Notes: generated from the sequence alone by a model not told the origin. DNA of 34,827 bases from Myxococcaceae bacterium (GCA_020247085.1 JADCJJ010000235.1:1-34827); one strand, 5' to 3'; positions 19,234-28,972 are shown, counted from the first letter of the stretch. Numbers and translations are program-made.

Positions 19234-19890
19234 ATGCGTGGCTTCCACCCGGCCCTCGCCGTCTTCGCGCCGCTCCCGCTGGCCGAGCGGCTCTTCGTTC
19301 GCGCGCGGCTCTTCTCGGCGCCCCTCGAGGCGATGGCCGATCGCGCCGTCGGCACCCGCCTGCTCGACGTCGGCTGTGGCCACGGCGTGTTGACGGCGCT
19401 GCTCGCCGTCGGCTTCCCCGAGCGCCAGGTGGTGGGCATCGACCCCGACGCGCGGAAGATCGACTGGGCCAGGCGCTCGGTGGGAACCTTCCAGAACGTG
19501 CAGCTCGAGGCCACCGGCGTCGACGCGCTCGCGGCGCGGGCGCCCGGGCAGTTCGACACCGTCTTCGTCGCCGACGTGCTCTACCTGCTGCCGCCCCCGC
19601 GGTGGCCTGCCTTCCTCTCGGCGTGCCGCGCCCTGCTCGTCGAGTCGGGGCGGCTGGTGCTCAAGGAGGCCGAGGACGACGGCTCGTGGCGCGCGAAGAA
19701 AACCTTGTGGCAGGAGCGCGTCATGGTGAAGGTGCTCGGCCGAACGCAGCAGAGCGGCGCCGTGGGCTTCGAGCCCCGCCAGACCCTGAGCCGTGCACTC
19801 GAAGAGGCAGGTTTCTCGATTCGTGAGAGTGCGTCGATGACGCGCGGCTACACGACACCCCATGTGATTTTCGTCGCGGAGTGTGCGTAG
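19234..19890 (+). CDS. Class I SAM-dependent methyltransferase
   Basis: 218 aa with ATG at 19234 and a GAGG ribosome-binding site. Motif I is LLDVGCGHGVLTALL (residues 43-57), which binds S-adenosylmethionine. Motif II, VVGIDPDARKIDWARRSV, supplies the acidic residue that holds the ribose hydroxyls. Motif III/IV is FDTVFVADVLYLLPPPRW, and LVLKEAEDDGSW follows. The layout fits a Methyltransf_11/25-type small-molecule or lipid methyltransferase, but the substrate cannot be told. It starts 13 nt after the membrane-protein gene, so it likely belongs to the kinase transcript. Confidence 0.9.
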   Translation: MRGFHPALAVFAPLPLAERLFVRARLFSAPLEAMADRAVGTRLLDVGCGHGVLTALLAVGFPERQVVGIDPDARKIDWARRSVGTFQNVQLEATGVDALAARAPGQFDTVFVADVLYLLPPPRWPAFLSACRALLVESGRLVLKEAEDDGSWRAKKTLWQERVMVKVLGRTQQSGAVGFEPRQTLSRALEEAGFSIRESASMTRGYTTPHVIFVAECA

Positions 19891-19958
19891 AGTTCGCCCG
19901 ATTCAAAAGGGGCCGTCGCGCCGCCCGGTGCGGCAGCGTCAACAAGGAGTCCTCGATC

Positions 19959-22565
19959 ATGCGTCGTCTCACCCTCGTCGCGCTCATCGGCGTCGGCGCC
20001 GCCTCGTGTAGCCCGCCGGTCCGCACCTGTGTCTCGTCGGCGGAGTGTGCCATCGGGCAGACCTGCCTCGGCGGCCAATGCCGTGGCTCGACCGGAAGCG
20101 TCGGCGGGGGCCTCGGCGGCGCGGGCGCCGGGCCGGCTGGCGGAGGCTCGGGGGCAGGCGTCGGCGGTGGCGCGGGCGGTGGAGCCGGTGGCGGGAGCGC
20201 GGGCGGCTCAACGGTGGTGACGGGGTGCGACCCGACGGCCGTCGACAACGGCGCGCGCGACACCGACTGCGACGGGCTCACCGACCTCGAGGAGTACGCC
20301 ACCGATTACGGGAGCGGCGCGAAGTCGGACCCATGCAACTCCGACAGCGACATGGACGGGCTCCCGGACGGGCTTGAGATGGGCAAGACCACCACCGTCA
20401 ACCCGCGGTGCGGCATGTCGTTTCTTCAAGACGCTGACGCGGCGAGCAAGACGAACCCCACGCTGGCCGACACCGACGGTGACGGGCTGAAGGACGGCGA
20501 GGAGGACGTCAACCAGGACGGGCGGCGTGACGGCACCGAGCCAAACCCGCTGCGCGTCGACACCGACTGCGACGGGTACTCCGACAAGCAGGAGCTGCGT
20601 GACATGACCGCCGGGTGTGCCACCAACCCGACGCTGCGCGACACCGACGGCGACGGCCTGAGCGACGGCATCGAGGGCAAGCTGCAGCCGCCCGGGGCCG
20701 ACCCGCGAGGCTGTGGCTACCAGGCCGCCGCCACCTTCGACGCTGAGCCGGCGACGGGCACCAACCCGTGCGGCGCCGACAGCGACGGCGACGGCATTCA
20801 GGACGGCGCCGAGGACACGAACTCAAACGGCCGCGTCGACATGGGGGAGCTAAACCCGAACGACGGCGCCGACGGCATGGGCCCGGCCCAGCAGGCCTGC
20901 GCGACGGCGAACCTGCGCCCGGTGCAGTTCCACACGTCGGCGCTCCCCGACGTGCAGCTCGCGCTGGTGCCCGCCTTCATGGAGGTCTCGAAGGTGACGC
21001 TGGGGAACGACGAGCGCGGCATCGTGTTCTACAACCCCACCACGAAGGTGTCGGGCTTCGCCTTCTCGAAGACGATGGGCGTGGGCGCGAGCGCGAGCAC
21101 GGAAGAGGCCACCGGGCGCGGGGTGCTGCAGGGCATCGGCGCCGTCGGCACGCCGCTGACCCAGACGTTCACCTCGTGGGACGGGTTCGGCGGCGTGCGC
21201 GCGTCGTACGACGTCTCAGCGAGCCGCGACGCCAAGGACTTCGCCAACGAGCTCGCCCGGCGCTTCGTGGGCATGGCGGCGAGCGGCCTGCTGTCGGGCA
21301 GTGCCGGCGTCTCAGGGCCGTTCAAGGTGCAGGCCCTCTACCAGCGGCGCACCGCGACGCGGGCGGTGGTGGTGGTGGCGGCGATCCCCACCAGCCTGTT
21401 CACCGGCGCGGCGCTCTTCGAGGTCGACGACGTCGGCGGTGGCACTGCGCTGGCGCAGGCCGGGGACCTCACGGCGACGCAGTGCGAGGCCTTCGCGGCG
21501 ACCGGCAACGCCAAGGTGGACTTCCTGTGGGTCGTCGACGACAGCTGCTCGATGGCCTCGTCCCAGGACGCCGTGCGAAGCGCGGGGCAATTGTTCGGCA
21601 ACAAGCTCGCCGCCGCAGGCCTCGACTGGAGGGCCGCTGGCGTGACGACGGGATACTACCCTGAGGCCACCTTTGGCGGGCCGCCGATCTACGACGGTTC
21701 GACGCGCGAATGGACGACGATGGCCTCGACTATGTCGAGCTGGTTCGACCGCAGCAACATGAGCGTGTGGTTCGGAACGTCGGGCAGTGGGACCGAGCGT
21801 GGGTTCCCCGCCGCCCGGGCGTTCATCGATCGTCAGGGCCCTCAGCAGCGCGGCCCATTCCGGAGCGACGCAAACGTGAACCTCATCTTCCTCTCGGACA
21901 CCGGCGACCAGTCGAGCACGACGGCTCAACAGTTCACCTCGTTCCTGCAGACCACCTTCGCCGGGCGGCAGGTCATCGCGCACGGCATCGCCTGCCCGGC
22001 GGGGCTCGACTGCGGCGACGGCTCGCGCGAGTCGACCCCGCCCACCTACGGCACCGTGGTGCAGCTCACCGGGGGGGGGCTCGGGAGCATTCAGGAGTTC
22101 AACGTGGCCAACCCCAACGCCATGCAGCGCGCGCGTCAGGAGACCGTCATCGACGCCATCCTCTCGGCGGCCATCGGGAGCACCGGGCGGCAGCTGAACC
22201 GCCCCCCCATCTCGGCGACCATCAAGGTGGCCATCGCGACCGGCGGTACGACCGGCGCCTGCAACGTCAACGACGTGCCGCGGAGCCGACAGAACGGCTG
22301 GGACATCGACGCTGCGACCCGCCGAATCGTTTTCTACGGCACCTGCCGGCCCAACGTGGGCGTACGGGTGGCCGTCAGCTACCGCTACTGGATCGACAAC
22401 TCTCCCGACGCGAACGGTGACCCGTGCGGGGCGATCTGCGTCGCGCCCTTCGTGTGCGATCCGAACACCAAGACGTGCGTGTGCTCGCCGAACTGCGGGA
22501 ACACCTGCGGCATGGGCCTGGTGTGCCGCCAGGCGTCTTGCACCTGCGAGCCCGACATTCAGTGA
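19959..22565 (+). CDS. Lipoprotein with TSP3-like Ca-binding repeats and VWA-like domain
   Basis: 868 aa. The ATG at 19959 has an AAGGAG ribosome-binding site 8 nt upstream and starts a lipoprotein signal (MRRLTLVALIGVGAAS-C); a longer upstream frame lacks these. A Cys motif (CVSSAECAIGQTC) and a Gly-rich linker (to ~residue 87) precede about 200 residues of Asp-rich repeats such as DTDCDGLTDLEEY, DTDGDGLKDGEED and DSDGDGIQDGAED, typical of TSP3/calcium-binding stalks. Residues ~517-700 form a von Willebrand factor A-like domain with a MIDAS DxSxS (D527-D528-S529-C530-S531) and a LIFLSDTGDQSS strand. The C-terminus is Cys-rich (CVCSPNCGNTCGMGLVC). It is an outer-membrane-anchored metal-dependent binding or adhesion protein by architecture; the ligand is unknown. 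Confidence 0.85.
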   Translation: MRRLTLVALIGVGAASCSPPVRTCVSSAECAIGQTCLGGQCRGSTGSVGGGLGGAGAGPAGGGSGAGVGGGAGGGAGGGSAGGSTVVTGCDPTAVDNGARDTDCDGLTDLEEYATDYGSGAKSDPCNSDSDMDGLPDGLEMGKTTTVNPRCGMSFLQDADAASKTNPTLADTDGDGLKDGEEDVNQDGRRDGTEPNPLRVDTDCDGYSDKQELRDMTAGCATNPTLRDTDGDGLSDGIEGKLQPPGADPRGCGYQAAATFDAEPATGTNPCGADSDGDGIQDGAEDTNSNGRVDMGELNPNDGADGMGPAQQACATANLRPVQFHTSALPDVQLALVPAFMEVSKVTLGNDERGIVFYNPTTKVSGFAFSKTMGVGASASTEEATGRGVLQGIGAVGTPLTQTFTSWDGFGGVRASYDVSASRDAKDFANELARRFVGMAASGLLSGSAGVSGPFKVQALYQRRTATRAVVVVAAIPTSLFTGAALFEVDDVGGGTALAQAGDLTATQCEAFAATGNAKVDFLWVVDDSCSMASSQDAVRSAGQLFGNKLAAAGLDWRAAGVTTGYYPEATFGGPPIYDGSTREWTTMASTMSSWFDRSNMSVWFGTSGSGTERGFPAARAFIDRQGPQQRGPFRSDANVNLIFLSDTGDQSSTTAQQFTSFLQTTFAGRQVIAHGIACPAGLDCGDGSRESTPPTYGTVVQLTGGGLGSIQEFNVANPNAMQRARQETVIDAILSAAIGSTGRQLNRPPISATIKVAIATGGTTGACNVNDVPRSRQNGWDIDAATRRIVFYGTCRPNVGVRVAVSYRYWIDNSPDANGDPCGAICVAPFVCDPNTKTCVCSPNCGNTCGMGLVCRQASCTCEPDIQ

Positions 22566-22967
22566 CGTGACGGGCCTCGTCGCCCGGGGCCGTCAGCGTC
22601 AGCGGCGGAGGCCGCGACTCCGAAGGCGCCCACGACCTGGGCGTGTCCCCGGGTGTCACCCGCGCCCGCGCGTTATGGCGCGTCCACGCGGTGGGTCGCG
22701 CTCCGGTGGCGGGTGAGGCCGTCGCTGGCGGTCGGCGCGACCATGGTCCCAACCGGGGAGTGTGGGGCGTCGCAGACAGCACGTCGGTGCGGCGGCGCGT
22801 GGTCCCGGGGGCGCGTGAGGTCGTCGCTGGTGGTCGGCCCCGCAGCGGGTGCGTTCGGAGCGCAGCGGCGGCCTTCGGTCGCGCGGTTGTACGGAGCTCG
22901 AGGGGGCTGAGGTTCGCGGGAGTCTGGGCCGCGCCGGCGCCGCGGTGGGCTTCCTCGGTGCGGCCCG
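22566..22967. other. 402-bp convergent intergenic region
   Basis: This stretch lies between the ends of the VWA lipoprotein (+) and the deacetylase (-). I see no convincing gene. The sequence GTGAGGCCGTCGCTGGCGGT at 22713-22732 recurs with few changes at 22815-22834 (102 bp apart), and the surrounding GC-rich sequence is loosely similar, suggesting decayed duplication. A TGACGGGCC/GGCCGTCA near-palindrome just after the lipoprotein stop could fold, but it lacks a T-tract. Confidence 0.6.
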
Positions 22968-23786
22968 TCAGCCCAGCTGGGCGTAGGTCACGAGCTCGGC
23001 GCGCCGGCGGGTGACGGCGTCTCGCACGGCGGGGCTGGTGAGCGCCTCGAGCTCAGCCTCCCAGTCGTATCGCCAGGAAGGGTCCTCGGGGACGACGCCG
23101 GGCGCCAGGCCCGGGTGCGTCACCAGCTCGTGGTCGCCCTCGGGCAGCGTCTCGAGGAGGCGCACGAGGCGCGCCGTGGTGAGCTGACCCGACTCGAAGA
23201 CGCCCCAGGCCCGCACTCGCTTGGCGCGAGGCGTCGGCCGGAGGCGCGCCAGGCCCGACAGGAGCGCGGCCTTCGCGGCGCGGCTAGGTCGGGCCACCCA
23301 GCGCACCTGGGGCCGCTCGCGAGGCCAACGCACCGGCAGGCCCTCGCGTGCCGCCAGCCCCTCGACGAGCGATGCGAGGCCCGGCAGCAGGTGCAGGTGC
23401 TGGTGGGTGTCGAGATGGTCGACCCGCGCGCCCTGGCGCCGCGCGCGCTCGAGCTGGGCCTCGAACTCGGCGACGACCTCGTCGCGCGGAATGAGCCCCG
23501 ACAGCCACGCGAGCGACAGCTCGGCCCAGTCCCTGCGGAACCGGCCCCCGGGCGCCAGCCAGCGCACGTCGCGCGCCCTCGCCGCCGGAGAGAGCCGCGA
23601 CGTGAGGCACAGGTGAACGCCGAGCCCGAGCCCGAGGGCGCTCGCCCGCTCGATGGCCTGCCGCGCGGTGCGGCCGGTCACCAGCACGGTGGCGCTCGTC
23701 AAGAGGCCCTCTTCGCGCGCCCGGAAGATGCCCTCGTCGATGCGCGGGTGCAGCCCGAGATCGTCTGCGTTGAAGACGAGCCTCAT
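22968..23786 (-). CDS. YdjC/ChbG-family carbohydrate deacetylase
   Basis: 272 aa. The family motifs are clear: NADDLGLHPRIDEGI at the N-terminus (metal-binding Asp pair), GLGVHLCLTS (His), VDHLDTHQHLHLLPGL (the H-x-x-x-H metal site), and a C-terminal LVTHPGLAP. These enzymes remove N-acetyl groups from amino sugars (diacetylchitobiose in ChbG; lipid-linked GalNAc in NaxD; hopanoid GlcNAc in HpnK). The ATG overlaps the stop of the preceding glycosyltransferase gene by 4 nt, which favours a lipid-linked amino sugar as substrate over a catabolic role. No chb PTS or chitinase genes are nearby. Confidence 0.9.
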   Translation of the reverse strand: MRLVFNADDLGLHPRIDEGIFRAREEGLLTSATVLVTGRTARQAIERASALGLGLGVHLCLTSRLSPAARARDVRWLAPGGRFRRDWAELSLAWLSGLIPRDEVVAEFEAQLERARRQGARVDHLDTHQHLHLLPGLASLVEGLAAREGLPVRWPRERPQVRWVARPSRAAKAALLSGLARLRPTPRAKRVRAWGVFESGQLTTARLVRLLETLPEGDHELVTHPGLAPGVVPEDPSWRYDWEAELEALTSPAVRDAVTRRRAELVTYAQLG

Positions 23787-24571
23787 GCGCCCGACGCGCT
23801 CTTGCGGGCAGCGCGCTTGAGCGGCTTGACCGACTCTGGCAGCCGCACCGGCCGCGTGGGCTCGCTCGGGTGCTTCACCTCGCCGTAGAGCTCAGCCAGC
23901 TCCTTGACGATCTTCACGATGACCGACGGTGACGCCAGCGTCGAGACGCCGCGCGTGCGCGGGAAGTAGTCGACGCCCATCTGGAACACCTTGAATCCCT
24001 TCTTCACGGCCTTCACCACGAGCTCGGCGTCGATGAAGCTGCCCTGGCTCTTCAGCTCGATGGCCTCGAGCACCCGGCGGTGCACGACCTTGAAGCTGAA
24101 GTTGATGTCCTTGATGTGCGTCCCGAACAGGCCGGTGATGAGGGCGTTGTAGACGAACGAGTAGATGATGCGCCGGGGCCCCTCGCTCGTCCGGTCGTGC
24201 CGGAACGCGCAGATCATGTCGGCTTCGAGGTACTCCATGAGGTGCAGCGCCCGGCCCACCTCGTGGAGGTCGAAGGGCAGGTCCATGTCCGAGTAGACGA
24301 CGATCTCCTTCGTCGACGCCGAGAACCCCGTCTTCATGGCGCCGCCGAGCTTCTGGTTCACCTCGTGCGTGATGCAGCGAATCCGCGCGTCCCGGGCAGC
24401 CATCGCCTCGGCGAACTCGCGGGTGCGGTCGGTCGAGGCGTCGTTGATGATCAGCACCTCGAAGTCGTCGGTGAGCTGCTCGAGCACCGTCACGGCGCGC
24501 GACACCGCGCGCTCCACGTAGTCCTCTTCGTTCCAGGCCGGGAGGAACAGGCTGATCGACGGTCGTGACAT
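23783..24571 (-). CDS. GT2-family glycosyltransferase, dolichyl-phosphate-mannose-synthase-like
   Basis: 262 aa from ATG at 24569-24571; a GTG six codons upstream (24589) is an alternative and neither has a strong ribosome-binding site. The GT-A fold shows SLFLPAWNEEDYVERAV, then FEVLIINDASTDRTREFAEA, the HEVNQKLGGAMKTG segment, the metal-binding SDMDLPFD (equivalent to DxD), and the DPM1-like INFSFKVVHRRVLEAI and KSQGSFIDAELVVKAVKKGF. No C-terminal membrane helices are present, as in short DPM1-type enzymes. Such proteins move a sugar from a nucleotide donor to polyprenyl phosphate at the inner membrane. Coupling to a deacetylase resembles the Francisella FlmF2-NaxD route; this is inference. 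Confidence 0.92.
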   Translation of the reverse strand: MSRPSISLFLPAWNEEDYVERAVSRAVTVLEQLTDDFEVLIINDASTDRTREFAEAMAARDARIRCITHEVNQKLGGAMKTGFSASTKEIVVYSDMDLPFDLHEVGRALHLMEYLEADMICAFRHDRTSEGPRRIIYSFVYNALITGLFGTHIKDINFSFKVVHRRVLEAIELKSQGSFIDAELVVKAVKKGFKVFQMGVDYFPRTRGVSTLASPSVIVKIVKELAELYGEVKHPSEPTRPVRLPESVKPLKRAARKSASGA

Positions 24572-24772
24572 GGAGAGCGCACCAACCACGATCCGGGGAG
24601 CCTGTCACGGGGGGCCGGGGCGCGGGAGGCTGCGAGGGCGCCCTGGTTGAACGGGCCCCGACCAGCCCTGAAGCCTCGGCGGGCCCCCGTCAGCCATGCT
24701 GCGTCACGGCGAGTCGCTCCGTGCCAAAGTTGGTGCTGTGCCGCCAGCGCGATGCCGTTAAGATCATTGGGC

Positions 24773-25702
24773 ATGCCTGTCGCGGGTGGTGCACTCAGAC
24801 CGCTGTTACTCGTCGACGGCGGGTCGGCGAGTGGAGGCGCCTGGTCGTCGCTCTTCGAAGAGGTCGGGTATTCGGTGACCCGGGTGTCGACGGTCGCGGA
24901 GGCCATTCAGCTCACGATGGACACGGTGTTCTGCGGGGCGTTGGTCGAGCTGGCGGTCGACGGCGCGGCGGGCCTGGTGGCGCACCTCACCGCCGAGGAC
25001 GTCGCGGTGCCCTGCGTGGTGCTCGACGAGGCCCGGAGCGTTCGATGGCTCGAGGCCGGGGCCAGCGACGTCGTCGCGCCGACGGCGTCGATTCAGGAGC
25101 TGTCCCTTCGTGTCGGCCGGTGCATCGAGACGGCCGAGCGGCTCAAGACGCTCACCCGCGAGCGGGACCAACTCCGAGCCCTGTCGACGACCGACGGCCT
25201 GACCCAGCTGGCCAACCACCGGGCCTTTCAAGACCGCCTGCGTGAGGAGTTCCGCCGGGCGCAGCGCTACGACGACCCCCTGACGCTGGTGCTCATGGAT
25301 GTCGATCATTTCAAGCGCGTCAACGACACCCACGGCCACCTCGCCGGTGACGAGGTGCTGCGGCAGGTCGCCGAGGCGCTCCGGTCGGCGGTACGAGAGA
25401 CCGACTTCGTCGCCCGCTACGGTGGCGAGGAGTTCGGGGTGCTGCTGCCGAAGACGCCGCTGGCCGGGGCGCTGACGGTGGCCGAGCGCATCAGCCGGCT
25501 CGTCAGGGGGCTCCGCGTCGGGAGGGACGGGGTCATTCGCGTCACCGCGAGCTTCGGCATCGCTGGGCTCCCTGGGCGCGGGCTCACCTCGCCCGACCAA
25601 CTCCTCAAGGCCGCTGATGACGCCCTCTATCGATCGAAGCGTGAGGGGCGAAACAAGATCAGTCTCTTCCAGCCGACGCTCGCCGTCGTGCAGGGCGGCT
25701 GA
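24773..25702 (+). CDS. Diguanylate cyclase with degenerate receiver domain
   Basis: 309 aa from ATG at 24773; longer upstream frames are low-quality. Residues 10-125 follow the CheY receiver pattern (LLLVDGG, then strand ALVELAV), but the phospho-acceptor Asp is Glu (E59), the second acidic pocket residue is Gly (G16), and the conserved Lys is missing (VVAPTAS). Phosphorylation is therefore not expected. A short coiled linker leads to the GGDEF domain (about 140-300): DGLTQLANHRAFQDRL, DVDHFKRVNDTHGHLAGDEV, the active site GGEEF at 217-221, and the inhibitory I-site RETD at 208-211 in the classical spacing. It should make cyclic-di-GMP from two GTP with product inhibition. The PilZ protein at 31736 is a possible receptor. 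Confidence 0.93.
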   Translation: MPVAGGALRPLLLVDGGSASGGAWSSLFEEVGYSVTRVSTVAEAIQLTMDTVFCGALVELAVDGAAGLVAHLTAEDVAVPCVVLDEARSVRWLEAGASDVVAPTASIQELSLRVGRCIETAERLKTLTRERDQLRALSTTDGLTQLANHRAFQDRLREEFRRAQRYDDPLTLVLMDVDHFKRVNDTHGHLAGDEVLRQVAEALRSAVRETDFVARYGGEEFGVLLPKTPLAGALTVAERISRLVRGLRVGRDGVIRVTASFGIAGLPGRGLTSPDQLLKAADDALYRSKREGRNKISLFQPTLAVVQGG

Positions 25703-25721
25703 CCTGGTTCGTTCGCGCGGG

Positions 25722-25744
25722 CATGGGTGTAGTTCGACTCATGG
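25722..25744 (+). promoter_or_regulatory. Upstream motif copy 1 (candidate enhancer site)
   Basis: CATGGG, a 7-nt spacer, then CGACTCATGG. It matches copy 3 at 20 of 23 positions. Its CGACTCAT half (25735-25742) forms a perfect inverted repeat with ATGAGTCG (25753-25760) of copy 2. It lies about 115 bp upstream of the sigma-54 promoter core. Confidence 0.5.
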
Positions 25745-25752
25745 ACACCCCA

Positions 25753-25779
25753 ATGAGTCGAAAAAACCCCACGCCCATG
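25753..25779 (-). promoter_or_regulatory. Upstream motif copy 2, inverted
   Basis: Read on the minus strand this is CATGGG, a 13-nt T/G-rich spacer, then CGACTCAT: the same two half-motifs as copies 1 and 3, with 6 nt more between them. The A-run (25761-25766) that follows the stem is on the wrong side for an intrinsic terminator of the GGDEF gene. Confidence 0.45.
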
Positions 25780-25809
25780 GCGCAAATCACCGCGAAGTCC
25801 ATGTAACAT

Positions 25810-25832
25810 CATGGGTTTAGTATGACTCATGG
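25810..25832 (+). promoter_or_regulatory. Upstream motif copy 3
   Basis: CATGGG, a 7-nt spacer, then TGACTCATGG, starting 88 bp after copy 1 in the same orientation and ending just before the sigma-54 promoter. ATGACTCAT within it is a nearly symmetric 9-mer. Its closeness to the promoter could allow either activation or occlusion. Confidence 0.5.
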
Positions 25833-25834
25833 GT

Positions 25835-25850
25835 TGGCAACGCGCTTGCT
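25835..25850 (+). promoter_or_regulatory. Sigma-54 (-24/-12) promoter of the histidine kinase/EBP operon
   Basis: TGGCAACGCGCTTGCT matches the sigma-54 consensus TGGCAC-N5-TTGCW at every defined position except the sixth (A for C), with correct spacing. Transcription would start near 25861, giving a ~22-nt leader to the ATG at 25884. That the operon encodes its own sigma-54 activator makes the site more credible. Confidence 0.75.
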
Positions 25851-25883
25851 TGAAAGAGCCCTACCTTGGAATCAGCGACTGCC

Positions 25884-27433
25884 ATGAGCCCCTCGGTTTC
25901 CGGAGCACGACCGGGGCGATTGCTGCTGGTGGACGACGAAGAGAACATTCTGCGCTCCCTCAAGCGGGTGCTGCGGCGCGGTGACTGGCACGTCGAGACG
26001 GCGCCAGACGGAGAGGCGGCGCTGGCGATGTTTCCGCAGTTCCAGCCCGAGGTGGTGCTGTCGGACTTCCGCATGCCGGGCATGAACGGCGTCGAGTTCC
26101 TCGCGCGGGTGAAGGAGCTCGCGCCGCGGACGCAGCGGATCATGCTGACGGGGCAGGCCGACCAGCAGGCCATCGAAGAGGCGATCAACCGCTCCGAGGT
26201 GTTTCGCTTCATCTCGAAGCCGTGGAACGACGCGCAGCTCGTGCTGACGGTGAAGAGCGCCTTCGAGCAGCACGCGCTGTTCGACGAGAACGCGCGCCTG
26301 TTCCGGCTGACGCAGCAGCAGAACCAGGAGCTGCGGGCGCTCAACGCCGACCTCGAGGAGCGGGTGGCGCAGCGCACGGTGATGCTGTCGAAGGCCAAGC
26401 GCGACTGGGAGCTCACCTTCGACACCATCGACCACCCGCTGCTGGTGGTGCAGCTCGAGGACCTGACGGTGCGGCGCGGCAATCGGGCGGCGGCCCAGGT
26501 CGCGCAGCGCGAGATCATCTCGCTCGGGCAGCGGCCGAAGTGCTACCGCTTCCTCTTCGACCGGGAGTCGCCGTGCCCCGGGTGCCCCATCGGCACCGAG
26601 CTCGTCGAGCCGGCTACCGTCGAGCTGCAGCAGGGCGGGCGCACCCTCGTCGCGCAGCTCTTCCCGATGGAGGACGAGCCGGTCGCGGTCTGCAGCTACC
26701 GGGACGTGACCGACGAGCGCAGCCTCACGCGGCGCATGGTCGAGAGCGAGAAGATGATCGCCATCGGCAACCTCGCGGGCGGGGTCGCGCACGAGATCAA
26801 CAACCCGCTCGGCGGCATCCTGGCCTTCTCGCAGCTGATGCAGCGAGACGGCACGCGCACGGCGTCTGACCTCGAGTCTCTGCAGCTCATCGAAGAGAGC
26901 GCGCTGCGCTGCAAGCGCATCGTCGAGAGCCTGCTCAAGTTCAGCCGGCGCTCGAAGGTCGAAGACCGGCGCTCCTTCGACCTGTCGAAGTGCGTCGAAG
27001 ACACCGTGGTGCTGTTCCGCGCGCAGGCCAAGAAGTACCCGCGGCTGGTGCTCGACTCGACGTACGCCGCGGGGCTCCCGCAGGTGTACGGCGACCCGAC
27101 GCAGCTCGGCCAGGTGGTGCTGAACCTGCTGCAGAACGGCCTGCAGGCGCTGTCGAACGGCGAGGGCACGCTCACCGTGATCACCGGGCTCGTCGACGCG
27201 CACTGCTTCGTCAAGGTCACCGACACCGGCTGCGGCATTCCCGAGGAGCACCTCTCGCGCATCTTCGAGCCGCACTTCACCACCAAGCCACCCGGTGAAG
27301 GCACCGGGCTGGGCCTCGCCATCGCCTACCGCATCGTCGAAGACCACGGCGGTCACTTCGTCGTGGAGTCGTCGGTCGGCAAGGGCACCACGTTCAACGT
27401 CATGATCCCCGTTCAGCCCGGAGGGACCGTTCC

Positions 27434-27437
<4 letters not shown>
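25884..27437 (+). CDS. Hybrid histidine kinase: receiver, PAS-like, HisKA and HATPase
   Basis: 517 aa from ATG 25884, chosen because the sigma-54 promoter would start the transcript near 25861; a TTG at 25866 is the alternative. Domains in order: receiver (about 12-130) with acidic pair D17/D18, phospho-acceptor D61 in [11 protein letters not shown], and Lys in FRFISKPW; a coiled coil ([18 protein letters not shown]); a PAS-like domain (~175-280) with the Cys cluster C220, C231 and C234 (C-x10-C-x2-C); HisKA with H303 in [12 protein letters not shown]; HATPase_c with N-box [11 protein letters not shown]1 DTGCGIP and G2 GTGLGLAI. There are no transmembrane segments, so it is a cytosolic sensor. 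The Cys cluster hints at metal or redox sensing. Its stop overlaps the next start (ATGA). Confidence 0.95.
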
Positions 27438-28915
<1,478 letters not shown>

Positions 28916-28972
28916 CGCGCGCCCGGCTGGCGCTCCCCGCACGCGGCGAGGGAGGCCCGGCCTTCGGGCAGC

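Noticed and set aside
25735-25766. Stem-loop followed by AAAAAA as a terminator of the GGDEF gene
   Set aside because: On the plus strand the run is A rather than T, and on the minus strand the T-run precedes the stem; the motif fits regulator sites better.
26222-26869. Alternative-frame 215-aa ORF in the histidine kinase gene
   Set aside because: It overlaps the kinase domain coding region completely and has Arg/Ala-rich shadow composition.
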